Below the pieces are notes generated by a model. It was given only the letters and a program-made list of their open reading frames with translations. It had not been told where the DNA came from and did not search any database. Below are positions 7,341 through 16,054 of a stretch of 34,467 nt of DNA, piece by piece. The position numbers and the translations under genes were made by a program. This DNA comes from Oxalobacteraceae bacterium. GTDB taxonomy: Bacteria > Pseudomonadota > Gammaproteobacteria > Burkholderiales > Burkholderiaceae_D. The stretch is taken from NCBI GenBank assembly GCA_947374865.1, contig CANCDR010000025.1, forward strand, positions 1 to 34,467, read 5' to 3'. Positions within the stretch are counted from its first letter, which is position 1; each line of letters opens with the position of its first letter.

Positions 7341-7920
7341 GCGGCCACGCGCGCAAGGTTGGCGACAGCGGATTTTTTCAGATAGTTCATGGCACCCTAC
7401 ATTGAACATTGGGCGCAGCAGAAAAACAGGTGGGAGACAAACCAAGGCGGGTAAAAATCGATCAACGCACTGCAAAGCAAAGCAGCCGGAGCGATCACGT
7501 CCGGAAAAAACCTGCGCACCTCTAAAATGTCTGCTGACCTGCTCGCTGGCAGCGCTTGGAACGGCACATTCCGTCATCGTGATCATCCTGCCAGCCACAC
7601 ACAGGCCGTCTGACCCGCGTTAATCCGGTAAGGGCGTAACGTCGGCGGTACGGCGTGCCAGCAGAAATCCAATATGAAGGCGGGGCAGATTGTAGCAGAT
7701 CAATCGTTCAATTCAGGCATGTTGATATCACATCGCAACATCACACGGTGATGGCGGATTAGTGACGAAGCCTGCAATAACTTCGAGGGCAATGGCACGA
7801 TGGAACATGCCTCAACATTGTCTGTTTGGAGGTGGCATATGCTGTTACACCTCAATCGGCTGTCATCAAGAGTTAATATTCTTTCATTAAAGTTGCTCGC
7901 AATTAATAGGAGAAATTTTG
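7341..7920. other. Divergent intergenic region with no convincing gene
   Basis: These 580 bases separate the leftward membrane-protein operon from the rightward phosphoesterase gene and should hold both promoters. Open frames here (for example 7700-7939 minus) lack ribosome sites and recognisable protein character. The composition changes from GC-rich to AT-rich near 7680. Beyond a weak PhoB-box-like sequence near 7860, I see no structured element. Confidence 0.6.
7860..7887 (+). promoter_or_regulatory. Possible PhoB box upstream of the phosphoesterase gene
   Basis: CTGTCAT at 7860-7866 is an exact match to the PhoB half-site consensus. The seven bases starting 11 bases later (AGTTAAT, 7871) match only partly, and CTTTCAT follows at 7881, so the spacing is roughly but not perfectly 11-periodic. 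Its position, 35-60 bases before a phosphoesterase start codon, fits phosphate-starvation control. One exact half-site can occur by chance. Confidence 0.3.
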
Positions 7921-10731
7921 ATGAAGATAAATAACACATTTGTGATTATTTTTGCAACATGGGTATTTTTACTGGTTACCTGGTGCAGCCCTTCCAATGC
8001 AGAAAATGAAACAAAATTCGACGTAATCAAAACGAATTTAGGTCCGCTAAAGCCTATATCGCTTCCAACGAATCAAATAATCACGCCTGAGCTAGCACCC
8101 AATTCCATCGTTAGTGCACTAAATCCACAATTAACTGCTTATCCAAAATTCACAGTCGGACAGGCGATTAGTGAGGCGCTTTCTCCGGATGGCAATACCT
8201 TGGCAGTACTAACTACCGGTTTTAATAAGTACAGAGATTCGACAACTGGAAAAGCCGATTTAAATTTACAAAACGAATATATTTTTCTTTATGATATTAG
8301 CAGTGGAAATGCAAAGCAAATACAAGTATTGCAAATAAAAAATACCTGGGCTGGAATTACCTTTTCACCCGATGGTAAAAATTTATATGTATCCGGTGGC
8401 ATTGACGACCTCGTTCACTCTTACCAATTATCAAATGGAAAATGGAAAGAAGCATTACCGACAATAAATTTAAATCATAAATTAGCTGTAGCTCCCGGCA
8501 ATTTAGTAAAACCGATTGCAACTGGGATCGCCTCAACAATAGATGGGAAAATCCTTGTCGTTGCAAATATGTTTAATGATTCAATCTCAATTTTAGATAC
8601 AAGCAATAAAATTGTATTAAATGAAGTAGATCTTCGCCCTGGAAAAAATGGAGGACTCCCAGGTACTGAAGGAGGTACTTATCCATTTTGGGTCGCAATT
8701 AAAGGAAATACAACAGCCTATATATCGAGCATCAGAGATAGAGAGATTGTGATCGTCGATATTCCAACGGCGCAGGTAACAGGGAGAATTTCCCTAAGCG
8801 GCAATCCAAACAAAATGATACTAAATCGCGCGCAAAATTTATTGCTCGTAGCATTAGATAACGCAGATAGCGTCGCCATCATCAATACGAATACTAATGC
8901 CGTATTAAACACCGTTGGTACGATAGCGCCAACAAATGCGACATTGCTCCCAAAATCCTACAAAGGTGCCGCACCGAATAGTTTGGCATTATCGACGGAT
9001 GAACATTCGCTATACGTAACCAATAATGGTACGAACTCAATCGCAGTCATAGCGATGGATAAAAATCCACAAACAGTAATTGGATTAATTCCCACTACTT
9101 GGTCACCACAACATGTCATCTATGGTCCTAACGGCGGCGGGATGCTCTACGTTGTAAATAGTAAAAGTTTACCGGGACCCAATACAGGTAATTGTCTTGG
9201 CTATCAAAAGACCCCATGTTTAGTAAAAAGTACACCAGTCAAGCAATCTTATAATCAATATATTTTGCAGTTGAGTAAAGCGAGCTTACAAAGCTTACCT
9301 GCACCAAAAGATATTTCAATACTCAATAAACTTACTACACAAGTTATCGAAAATAATCACTTTGGTTATCGATTATCAAAAAATGACGAACAAGTAATGT
9401 CCTTTTTGCACAATAAGATAAAACATGTGATTTATATTATTCGAGAAAATAGAACGTATGACCAAGTTTTAGGAGATCTAGGTAAAGGTAATGGCGATAA
9501 ATCATTAACTGAATTTCCAGCAGCGATCACCCCAAATCAACATGCCTTAGCAAATCAGTTCATTATTTTAGATAATTTCTTTGACCCAGGTGAAGTGAGC
9601 GGCAACGGATGGCCATGGAGTGTTAGTGCTCGCGAATCAGATTTTGGCGTAAAAATGCTGCCGCCTAATTATGCCGGCAGAGGTGGTACTTATGATTGGG
9701 AAGGCCAAAATCGCAACGTATTTGTGGGCGCCCCAGTTTCACAGCGACAGATTTATACACCCTCCCTACCGAATGATCCGGATATTTTGGCAGGCTTCAA
9801 TAATGTTGCTGCACCGGATGGTCCAAATGGGGAAAAACAAAAAGGATACCTTTGGAGTTCTGCATTACGTGCAGGTTTAAAGATTCGGAATTACGGTTTC
9901 TTTACAGGCAATGTATCGCCTGATGGTGCCGCAGGAAACCGTACTCCATTTGCTTCAAAAGTTGTACAAGTCGCTGTCAGCGATCCTGAACTGCAAGATC
10001 ATACCGATCTCTATTTCCGTGCATTCGATTCTGCTTATCCTGAAGTATACCGACAAGCTGAATGGGAACGCGAATTTAAGCAGTTTGTAGCGAATGGCGA
10101 TCTTCCTGCTCTGAGTTTAGTTAATTTCGGCGGTGATCATACAGGCGCCTTCGATAAAGCACTTGATGGTGTTGACACACCTGAGACACAAGTAGCGGCC
10201 AATGATTATGCGATCGGAAAATTAGTAGAAGCAGTAGCAAAAAGTCCTTATGCAGATAGCACATTAATTTTTATGGTTGAGGATGACTGCCAAGATGGTC
10301 CTGATCATGTTGATGAGCATCGAAGTATCAGCTTTGTTGTAGGACCCTATGTCAAACAAGGTGGCGTTGTCATCAGCACTAAATATTCAACCATCAATAT
10401 TTTAAGAACAATCGAAGATATTTTGGGCATTGACTATCTCAGCATTAACGATAGCAATCAAGCGCCTATGACAGATATTTTCGATCTCACACAATCACAA
10501 TGGACATTTAAGTCATTAGTGCCAGATATCTTGCACTCAACGAAATTAGCATTGCCAGAAGCAGCACCAAAAATCGTTATGAAACCAAAACACAATGGAA
10601 AGTATTGGGCATCAGTAACGAAAGGAATGGATTTTTCTAAAGAAGATCAGGTAGATGCATCACTTTATAACCGTATTTTATGGAAAGGAATTATGGGTAC
10701 TCAATACCCGAATTTATCATCCAAGAAATAA
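7921..10731 (+). CDS. Beta-propeller / phosphoesterase (PF04185) fusion, exported
   Basis: This 936-residue protein starts at ATG 7921, seven bases after AGGAGA. An adjacent TTG at 7918 is less suitable. After a signal peptide (about 1-27, ending PSNA) come repeated YVTN/YncE-type propeller blades (about 70-430), for example FSPDGKNLYVSGG and LSTDEHSLYVTNNGTNSI. From about 495 there is a PF04185-type phosphoesterase domain of the alkaline phosphatase superfamily: VIYIIRENRTYDQVLGD holds the metal/nucleophile region, and MVEDDCQDGPDHVDEHR near 785-801 holds acidic and histidine metal ligands. Such enzymes hydrolyse phosphomono- or diesters in the periplasm. A TonB receptor gene follows 41 bases later, suggesting that substrate uptake and cleavage are linked. 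Base composition is markedly AT-rich compared with the first 7.6 kb. Confidence 0.88.
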   Translation: MKINNTFVIIFATWVFLLVTWCSPSNAENETKFDVIKTNLGPLKPISLPTNQIITPELAPNSIVSALNPQLTAYPKFTVGQAISEALSPDGNTLAVLTTGFNKYRDSTTGKADLNLQNEYIFLYDISSGNAKQIQVLQIKNTWAGITFSPDGKNLYVSGGIDDLVHSYQLSNGKWKEALPTINLNHKLAVAPGNLVKPIATGIASTIDGKILVVANMFNDSISILDTSNKIVLNEVDLRPGKNGGLPGTEGGTYPFWVAIKGNTTAYISSIRDREIVIVDIPTAQVTGRISLSGNPNKMILNRAQNLLLVALDNADSVAIINTNTNAVLNTVGTIAPTNATLLPKSYKGAAPNSLALSTDEHSLYVTNNGTNSIAVIAMDKNPQTVIGLIPTTWSPQHVIYGPNGGGMLYVVNSKSLPGPNTGNCLGYQKTPCLVKSTPVKQSYNQYILQLSKASLQSLPAPKDISILNKLTTQVIENNHFGYRLSKNDEQVMSFLHNKIKHVIYIIRENRTYDQVLGDLGKGNGDKSLTEFPAAITPNQHALANQFIILDNFFDPGEVSGNGWPWSVSARESDFGVKMLPPNYAGRGGTYDWEGQNRNVFVGAPVSQRQIYTPSLPNDPDILAGFNNVAAPDGPNGEKQKGYLWSSALRAGLKIRNYGFFTGNVSPDGAAGNRTPFASKVVQVAVSDPELQDHTDLYFRAFDSAYPEVYRQAEWEREFKQFVANGDLPALSLVNFGGDHTGAFDKALDGVDTPETQVAANDYAIGKLVEAVAKSPYADSTLIFMVEDDCQDGPDHVDEHRSISFVVGPYVKQGGVVISTKYSTINILRTIEDILGIDYLSINDSNQAPMTDIFDLTQSQWTFKSLVPDILHSTKLALPEAAPKIVMKPKHNGKYWASVTKGMDFSKEDQVDASLYNRILWKGIMGTQYPNLSSKK

Positions 10732-10772
10732 GATTTAACAATATATTTATTCAAAATTTGAAAGAAATTTAA

Positions 10773-13232
10773 ATGAACAATAAATTTTCAGCATTCGTCT
10801 TGAAAAGCATCATCAGTTTGATTGCTTCTACACTGAGCTATTCAGCCACAGCGCAGGAAATGACAAATAATGAACAGCCCGGACAAGTGACCATTATGGG
10901 CACTCGTGCTGCGCCACGTACTGCCTTAGAGTCAATGGTACCAATTGATATTATCGGTCGTGCTGCGATCGAACAGACAGCTTCATCTGAATTGGTAGAG
11001 GCATTAGCGGATCTTATTCCATCCTTTAGCGTTCAGACACTGCCTGCTCTTGATGCCACCATATTCGTCCGTCCCGCCAGACTACGTAATTTATCCCCAG
11101 ACCAGACCTTGGTGCTGCTTAATGGAAAACGAGTTCATCGTTCAGCGATGATGATGAATCCAAGTTATGGCAGCGCATTTCAGGCCCCAGACTTAGATCA
11201 AATCGCGACGAGTTCGCTCAAATCGATTGACGTATTACGTGATGGCGCTTCTGCCCAATATGGCTCGGATGCGATTGCCGGCGTTATTAACCTGAACTTG
11301 GACGATAGTCTTGCGTGGCGTAGTTTTTTACAGACTGGTCGCTATTTTGCCGGTGATGGCGTAGGAAACAAGCTAGGTCTGCATGGTGGCTTTGGTGACA
11401 CTGATGCCTTCCTCGCGATGACCATCGAAAAATCCAAAGACGGTTATACCTCCCGCTCGAATCAATCAAGCAATGCTGCAGCAAGTCAAGCAGCTTTTCC
11501 GACATTACAGTTTGCTAATCCGGATGTGCACTGGGGTAGTCCTGAGCGCGAAGCAACGCGCTTTGCCTTTAATTCGGCTGTCAAGTTAGCCAATTACACG
11601 CTCTATAGCTTTGGCACACTTGGCCAAGGAAATGGCGTCGGCGACTTTAATTATCGCGGTCCGGTAGGCAGCTATGCGAGCTTATTTGCAAATAATGCCG
11701 CCTTCCCTGGTTGGAACTTAAAGCAAATTTATCCAACGGGTTTTACCCCGCATTTCTTATCCAAAGACGATGATAGCTCCATGTATGTTGGTATCCGCAG
11801 CAATAACATCGATCCTGATCAACTGAAGTTCGACATGAGTTATGGTTTTGGCCGCAATAACATTGATTATTCGATGACCAATTCCATCAATGCGTCCTTA
11901 GGACCTGCAAGCCCGACCTCGTTTAATGACGGTGGCGTGCATCAGAATGAACATTATTTCAACCTTGATCTAACCAAGCCATTACGACTGACTTCGTATG
12001 AAGCGTCCGCGATATTAGCAGGCGGCATGGAAATTCGTGACGAAAAATTTGCCATGACAGCGGGTGATGCAGCTTCCTATGCATTTGGCCCAGGCGCACC
12101 AGGACTGTCATGCTGTTCGAGCGGATTTCCTGGTTATTCTCCGGCACAAGCTGGCAGTCATAGTCAAATGTCAAAGTCTATTTACAGCGATTTATATCTG
12201 CCTCTCAATAAGCAATTAAGCCTTGATGCCGCATTGCGCTATGAAAAGTACGAATCCTTTGGTGGATCACTGACGTATAAACTATCCGGTCGTTATGATT
12301 TCAATCATTTCGCCTTGCGCGGTACTGTCTCAACGGGATTCCGTGCACCATCTACTGCGCAAATTTATAGCGAAGCGCTGTCGCAATATTTGCCAAGTGC
12401 GACGTCACCTATTGCGACGAGTGGCCGATTTAGCCCTGTTGGTCCAGTCGCGCAATTATTGAATTTGCGTTCAGGTGTCAGCATTGCGGCACTCAAGCCT
12501 GAAGAATCGAACAACCTTTCATTGGGCGCAGTTTGGGATGCAGGCCAAGGTTTGTCTGGCAGCCTGGATTTTTTTAGAATTGACGTTAAAAATCGTCTGA
12601 ACGCGAGCACCAACTACACCCTCACAGCAGCAGAGAGCAAAGCACTCAATGCACTGAATATCCCCAATCTACAAAACATTACCGTCGCCAACTTCCTGCA
12701 AAATGATTTCAACACCACGACCCAAGGCTTAGAACTGGTTTTACAAAAGCTTGATAAACTGGGTAGTGGCAAACTCAATACGACACTGGCCTATAGTTAT
12801 ATCGGCACAAAACTCACCAGTGGCAGTCGGATTGCGAATGCCTATGCAGCACAGATGTTTGAGGATAGCCTGCCGAAGAATCGTGCAACCCTCAGCGCGA
12901 CGTACTCACAAAGTGCTTGGGAAATCATGGGCCGTCTGCGTTATTACGGCGCATGGTCAGATTGGACGGATGCCTTTCCTAATACGGCAGCACCAGGCCT
13001 CACTTATGCGACCTATGCACCACAAGTATTTAGCCCGATTAACTTCATTGACACCAGTATTAGCTATGCAATCACACCGATGGTGAAAGTTACCTTAGGT
13101 GCTGATAACTTGTTCAATACTTACCCAGATAAGGCACAGTGGCAAACCTTCCGGGGTCTAATTTACTCGCGTAATTCACCCTATAGTACGAATGGTGGCT
13201 TCGTTTATGCACGCATCAGCGCTAAGTTCTAA
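10773..13232 (+). CDS. TonB-dependent outer membrane receptor
   Basis: This is an 819-residue TonB-dependent receptor. A signal peptide (about 1-27, ending ATA-QEM) is followed by a plug domain (about 35-170) with the typical LLNGKRVHRS, IDVLRDGASAQYGSDAIAGVINL run, then a 22-strand beta-barrel of normal length ending in the outer-membrane terminal pattern FVYARISAKF. It should import a large or scarce ligand through the outer membrane using TonB energy. It lies 41 bases after the propeller-phosphoesterase gene with no terminator between, so the two are likely co-transcribed. A phosphate ester or phosphate-metal complex is a reasonable ligand guess from this context, but the sequence does not identify it. 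A perfect inverted repeat follows the stop codon. Confidence 0.92.
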   Translation: MNNKFSAFVLKSIISLIASTLSYSATAQEMTNNEQPGQVTIMGTRAAPRTALESMVPIDIIGRAAIEQTASSELVEALADLIPSFSVQTLPALDATIFVRPARLRNLSPDQTLVLLNGKRVHRSAMMMNPSYGSAFQAPDLDQIATSSLKSIDVLRDGASAQYGSDAIAGVINLNLDDSLAWRSFLQTGRYFAGDGVGNKLGLHGGFGDTDAFLAMTIEKSKDGYTSRSNQSSNAAASQAAFPTLQFANPDVHWGSPEREATRFAFNSAVKLANYTLYSFGTLGQGNGVGDFNYRGPVGSYASLFANNAAFPGWNLKQIYPTGFTPHFLSKDDDSSMYVGIRSNNIDPDQLKFDMSYGFGRNNIDYSMTNSINASLGPASPTSFNDGGVHQNEHYFNLDLTKPLRLTSYEASAILAGGMEIRDEKFAMTAGDAASYAFGPGAPGLSCCSSGFPGYSPAQAGSHSQMSKSIYSDLYLPLNKQLSLDAALRYEKYESFGGSLTYKLSGRYDFNHFALRGTVSTGFRAPSTAQIYSEALSQYLPSATSPIATSGRFSPVGPVAQLLNLRSGVSIAALKPEESNNLSLGAVWDAGQGLSGSLDFFRIDVKNRLNASTNYTLTAAESKALNALNIPNLQNITVANFLQNDFNTTTQGLELVLQKLDKLGSGKLNTTLAYSYIGTKLTSGSRIANAYAAQMFEDSLPKNRATLSATYSQSAWEIMGRLRYYGAWSDWTDAFPNTAAPGLTYATYAPQVFSPINFIDTSISYAITPMVKVTLGADNLFNTYPDKAQWQTFRGLIYSRNSPYSTNGGFVYARISAKF

Positions 13233-13254
13233 GCTCAACTGTTACTGAAATTAC

Positions 13255-13294
13255 ATCGACAAAATACATGTTTGTAACCATGTATTTTGTCGAT
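13255..13294. terminator. Perfect 16-bp inverted repeat after the TonB receptor gene
   Basis: ATCGACAAAATACATG (13255-13270) is exactly complementary to 13279-13294, with an 8-base TTTGTAAC loop. It begins 22 bases after the receptor stop codon. The stem is AT-rich and contains its own T-run rather than having one after it, so it may end transcription, stabilise the mRNA 3' end, or bind a protein as a palindromic site. Confidence 0.6.
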
Positions 13295-13783
13295 CAACTC
13301 TAATTTATGTTCATGCTTAATTGGCAGGAAAACTGATCAAATCTGGTTGATCAGATTCACGAGCTGTTTTTATTGCCGATAAAAATTGTGCGTTGCTGAA
13401 GCCCATGAAAATAGTCAGTCATATTCATCCGCCTCCATTGATTACTATTTTGTCGCAAGTTCATGGAAAGAAAGTTAATTTCAATAATTTCATCTGCCAT
13501 ATTCTCAACGAATCACGGATAAATATTAAAAAGAATATCGCTCTTGAGCAGTTCTAGTGCAAAAAATTTCGGCATATATTTTTACTAGCACTAAAAGATG
13601 AATTCCGTACTATTCGTGCATTTTAGCAATATTGTCATTCCGACGTAACAAGTACTAACTATTCTCATTTCTGCTCTGGATATCGATATGAAATCGCATC
13701 GAATAGTCCACGAGTAACTTCTCAACACATGCTTACCATTGAGCGCGTGATATCCAACCTAATTGAAGAATGAGAGCGCTATT
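13295..13783. other. Intergenic region between the two TonB receptor genes
   Basis: About 490 bases without a supported gene. A small hairpin (CTGATCAA at 13333-13340 with its complement at 13347-13354) and a looser pairing of TAGTGC near 13556 with GCACTA near 13591 are visible. Upstream of the second receptor, a PhoB-like TTGTCAT half-site lies at 13632. The region probably holds the second receptor's promoter and a long 5' leader. Confidence 0.5.
13632..13649 (+). promoter_or_regulatory. Possible PhoB box upstream of the second TonB receptor
   Basis: TTGTCAT, four bases, then ACGTAAC gives two heptamers in the 11-base spacing expected for PhoB, matching the CTGTCAT/C consensus at about 10 of 14 positions. 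It lies about 135 bases before the chosen TTG start, far enough to leave room for a leader. This is a weak call made mainly because neighbouring genes are phosphatases. Confidence 0.22.
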
Positions 13784-15985
13784 TTGAAACATGCTTATAA
13801 TTTAAAACCGCTTTGTTTGCTTGTACTTCAAGCCGTCGCTGTCATGGCGCAAGCGCAAGAAATTCCTGAAAATTCTAATGTCATTACCATTTTTGGTAGT
13901 GGTCAAACACGTCAGGTACAAAATATTACCCGCGACGATCTCGCCAAAGTATTGCCAGGAACAAGTCCCTTAAAGACATTAGAAAAACTGCCTGGCGTGA
14001 GCTTTGAATCAGCCGATCCATTTGGTGCCTACGAATGGTCAACACGCTTTAGTGTGCGTGGCTTCAATCAAAATCAACTAGGCTTCACGCTCGATGGCGT
14101 CCCGCTTGGCGACATGAGCTATGGTAATAACAATGGCTTACATATTAGCCGCGCTATTTCTTCCGAAAATATTGGTAGTGTCACCTTATCTCAAGGTGCA
14201 GGCGCTGTCGGCACAGCATCGACCAGTAATCTGGGCGGTACAGTGCAATTTGTATCCAGCGATCCATCAGAAAAAATGGGGCTCGATCTCACGCAAACGT
14301 TTGGCGCGAATAAAACATCCCGAAGCTTTGTCCGTTTTGATACAGGTCTTCTCGCCAGCGGTACCAAGGCCTACATCAGCTTGACTCGTCAACGTGCTGA
14401 AAAATGGAAAGGCTTTGGCAATCAAGATCAAGATCAAATCAACACCAAACTTGTACAACAGTTTGGCGAGAATAAGATTAGCGCGTTTTATAACCATTCC
14501 GATCGTGCTGAAACAGATTATCAAGACATGGCTTTAGAGATGGTCGGTCGTTTAGGTTGGAACTGGGATAACTATCAGCCTGACTTTCAGCGCGCTGTAG
14601 CGGCTGCTCGTGGCGTCTATACTGGCGGCGTCACGAATGTGGATGATGCCTATTACCTTGGTAGAGGTTTGCGTAAAGATGACCTGGCTGGATTGTCGAT
14701 GGACTTGAAGTTATCCGATGCAGCCGTCTTGAAAACGACGGTCTATCACCATAACAACGATGGTCAAGGACACTGGTACACACCTTACACGCCAACTTCT
14801 GCCACGATGCCGATCTCTATTCGTACGACAGAATACAAGATCAGCCGCAATGGCCTTACCAGTGACCTTACATGGGTCAATGGTACGCATACTGTCAATG
14901 GCGGCTTCTGGGGTGAGAATAGCGATCATACCTTGACACGTAATTTTTACGCAGTGACTGGCGATGCAGATACGAATTACTTCCTGACGAACCCAATGGC
15001 CACCGGCTTCAAGCAGCAATTCCTGACAACGACTACCCAATTCTATTTGCAAGATACGGTGGCAGTCGATAGTAAATTGAATGTGAATGTCGGCTTTAAA
15101 TCACCGAAGGTGAGCATTGAAGCAACCAATGTGGTCGGCACACGTGCTGCTGGCACCTTGACTGCGTCAAAGTCTGTTTTACCGCAGATTGGTGTTGATT
15201 ATGCGTTGAGCAAAAATGATGAGCTGTTTGCATCACTGACACAAAACATGCGTGCCTTCCAACCAGGTGTAACTGGACCTTTCGGACAAACGCAAGTCGC
15301 TTTTAATGCTGGCACACCCAATCTCAAGCCAGAAACTTCGACCACGTTGGACATGGGTTATCGCTTTAAGAGCAAAGCGTTGAGTGGCTCAATTGCTGTC
15401 TACCGTGCTGATTTTAATGATCGTCTGTTGAGCGTTGCGACTTGCGCTGGCATTCTGGGTTGCCCAAGTACCTTCGTCAACGTCGGCAAGGCAGAAACCA
15501 CAGGACTCGAAGCCGCCGCCGTTTGGTCGTTTGCACCACATTGGTCTTGGTTTAACTCATTGACATTGAATGACTCCAAGTACAAGTCAAACTATCTTGA
15601 TAATGGCAAGCTAGTGTTAATCGATGGGAAACAAGTAGTCGATACACCGAAGCTCATGTTCAATACAGAGCTCTCCTACGAAGCGGCAAATTGGTTTTAC
15701 CGTGCTGGTGCTAAATACACAGGTAAGCGTTATTACACTTACATGAATGATATTGAAGTGCCGGATTTTTGGGTATCAAATCTGTCATTGGGCTACAAGC
15801 AAAAAGATTTAGGTGCTTTGAAAGATGTGTCGATTCAGATTAATTTGAATAACCTGTTCAATAAACAATACTTCAGCACACTGGGCAGTAATGGCTTTGC
15901 CATGACAGACCCTACTGGTGCTTTTGCAACCCTTTTATCAGGTGCGCCACGTCAGCTGTTCACGACAGTCAACGCTAAGTTCTAA
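13784..15985 (+). CDS. TonB-dependent outer membrane receptor (TTG start)
   Basis: This is a receptor of about 733 residues with a signal peptide (LCLLVLQAVAVMAQAQE), a plug domain containing LEKLPGVSFESADPFGAYEW, SVRGFNQNQLGFTLDGVPL and a SVTLSQGAGAVGTASTSNLGG segment, and a beta-barrel ending LFTTVNAKF. There is no in-frame ATG before the signal-peptide core. TTG at 13784 is preferred because GAGAG lies about seven bases upstream, whereas TTG at 13763 has no ribosome site. The plug shares little detailed sequence with the receptor at 10773, so the two probably take different ligands. A rho-independent terminator follows at once, separating it from the phosphoesterase gene downstream. The ligand is unknown; an organophosphate or metal complex is inferred from the neighbours. 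Confidence 0.9.
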   Translation: MKHAYNLKPLCLLVLQAVAVMAQAQEIPENSNVITIFGSGQTRQVQNITRDDLAKVLPGTSPLKTLEKLPGVSFESADPFGAYEWSTRFSVRGFNQNQLGFTLDGVPLGDMSYGNNNGLHISRAISSENIGSVTLSQGAGAVGTASTSNLGGTVQFVSSDPSEKMGLDLTQTFGANKTSRSFVRFDTGLLASGTKAYISLTRQRAEKWKGFGNQDQDQINTKLVQQFGENKISAFYNHSDRAETDYQDMALEMVGRLGWNWDNYQPDFQRAVAAARGVYTGGVTNVDDAYYLGRGLRKDDLAGLSMDLKLSDAAVLKTTVYHHNNDGQGHWYTPYTPTSATMPISIRTTEYKISRNGLTSDLTWVNGTHTVNGGFWGENSDHTLTRNFYAVTGDADTNYFLTNPMATGFKQQFLTTTTQFYLQDTVAVDSKLNVNVGFKSPKVSIEATNVVGTRAAGTLTASKSVLPQIGVDYALSKNDELFASLTQNMRAFQPGVTGPFGQTQVAFNAGTPNLKPETSTTLDMGYRFKSKALSGSIAVYRADFNDRLLSVATCAGILGCPSTFVNVGKAETTGLEAAAVWSFAPHWSWFNSLTLNDSKYKSNYLDNGKLVLIDGKQVVDTPKLMFNTELSYEAANWFYRAGAKYTGKRYYTYMNDIEVPDFWVSNLSLGYKQKDLGALKDVSIQINLNNLFNKQYFSTLGSNGFAMTDPTGAFATLLSGAPRQLFTTVNAKF

Positions 15986-15999
15986 GTAGAAGTAGTCCA

Positions 16000-16038
16000 G
16001 CGGGTACCCTAGTGTAATAGGGTGCCCGCTATTTTTTT
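16000..16038 (+). terminator. Rho-independent terminator of the second TonB receptor gene
   Basis: GCGGGTACCCTA (16000-16011) pairs with TAGGGTGCCCGC (16018-16029) through one G-U pair around a 6-base loop, and TATTTTTTT follows. It sits 15 bases after the receptor stop codon. It also shows that GTG 16022, inside the stem, is not the start of the next gene. Confidence 0.9.
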
Positions 16039-16054
16039 GCCACGCCATTGTTTT

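Noticed and set aside
7341..7598. N-terminal extension of the small membrane protein to 7598
   Set aside because: The extra residues are basic, Cys/Arg-rich and unlike the membrane protein; the methionine at 7340 or nearby gives a natural first helix.
7700..7939. 79-codon minus-strand open frame
   Set aside because: No ribosome site or recognisable sequence; it overlaps the start of the phosphoesterase gene and its likely promoter.
16022..16054. GTG start at 16022 for the second phosphoesterase
   Set aside because: The codon lies within the stem of the receptor-gene terminator, and the first codons encode an unlikely leader.
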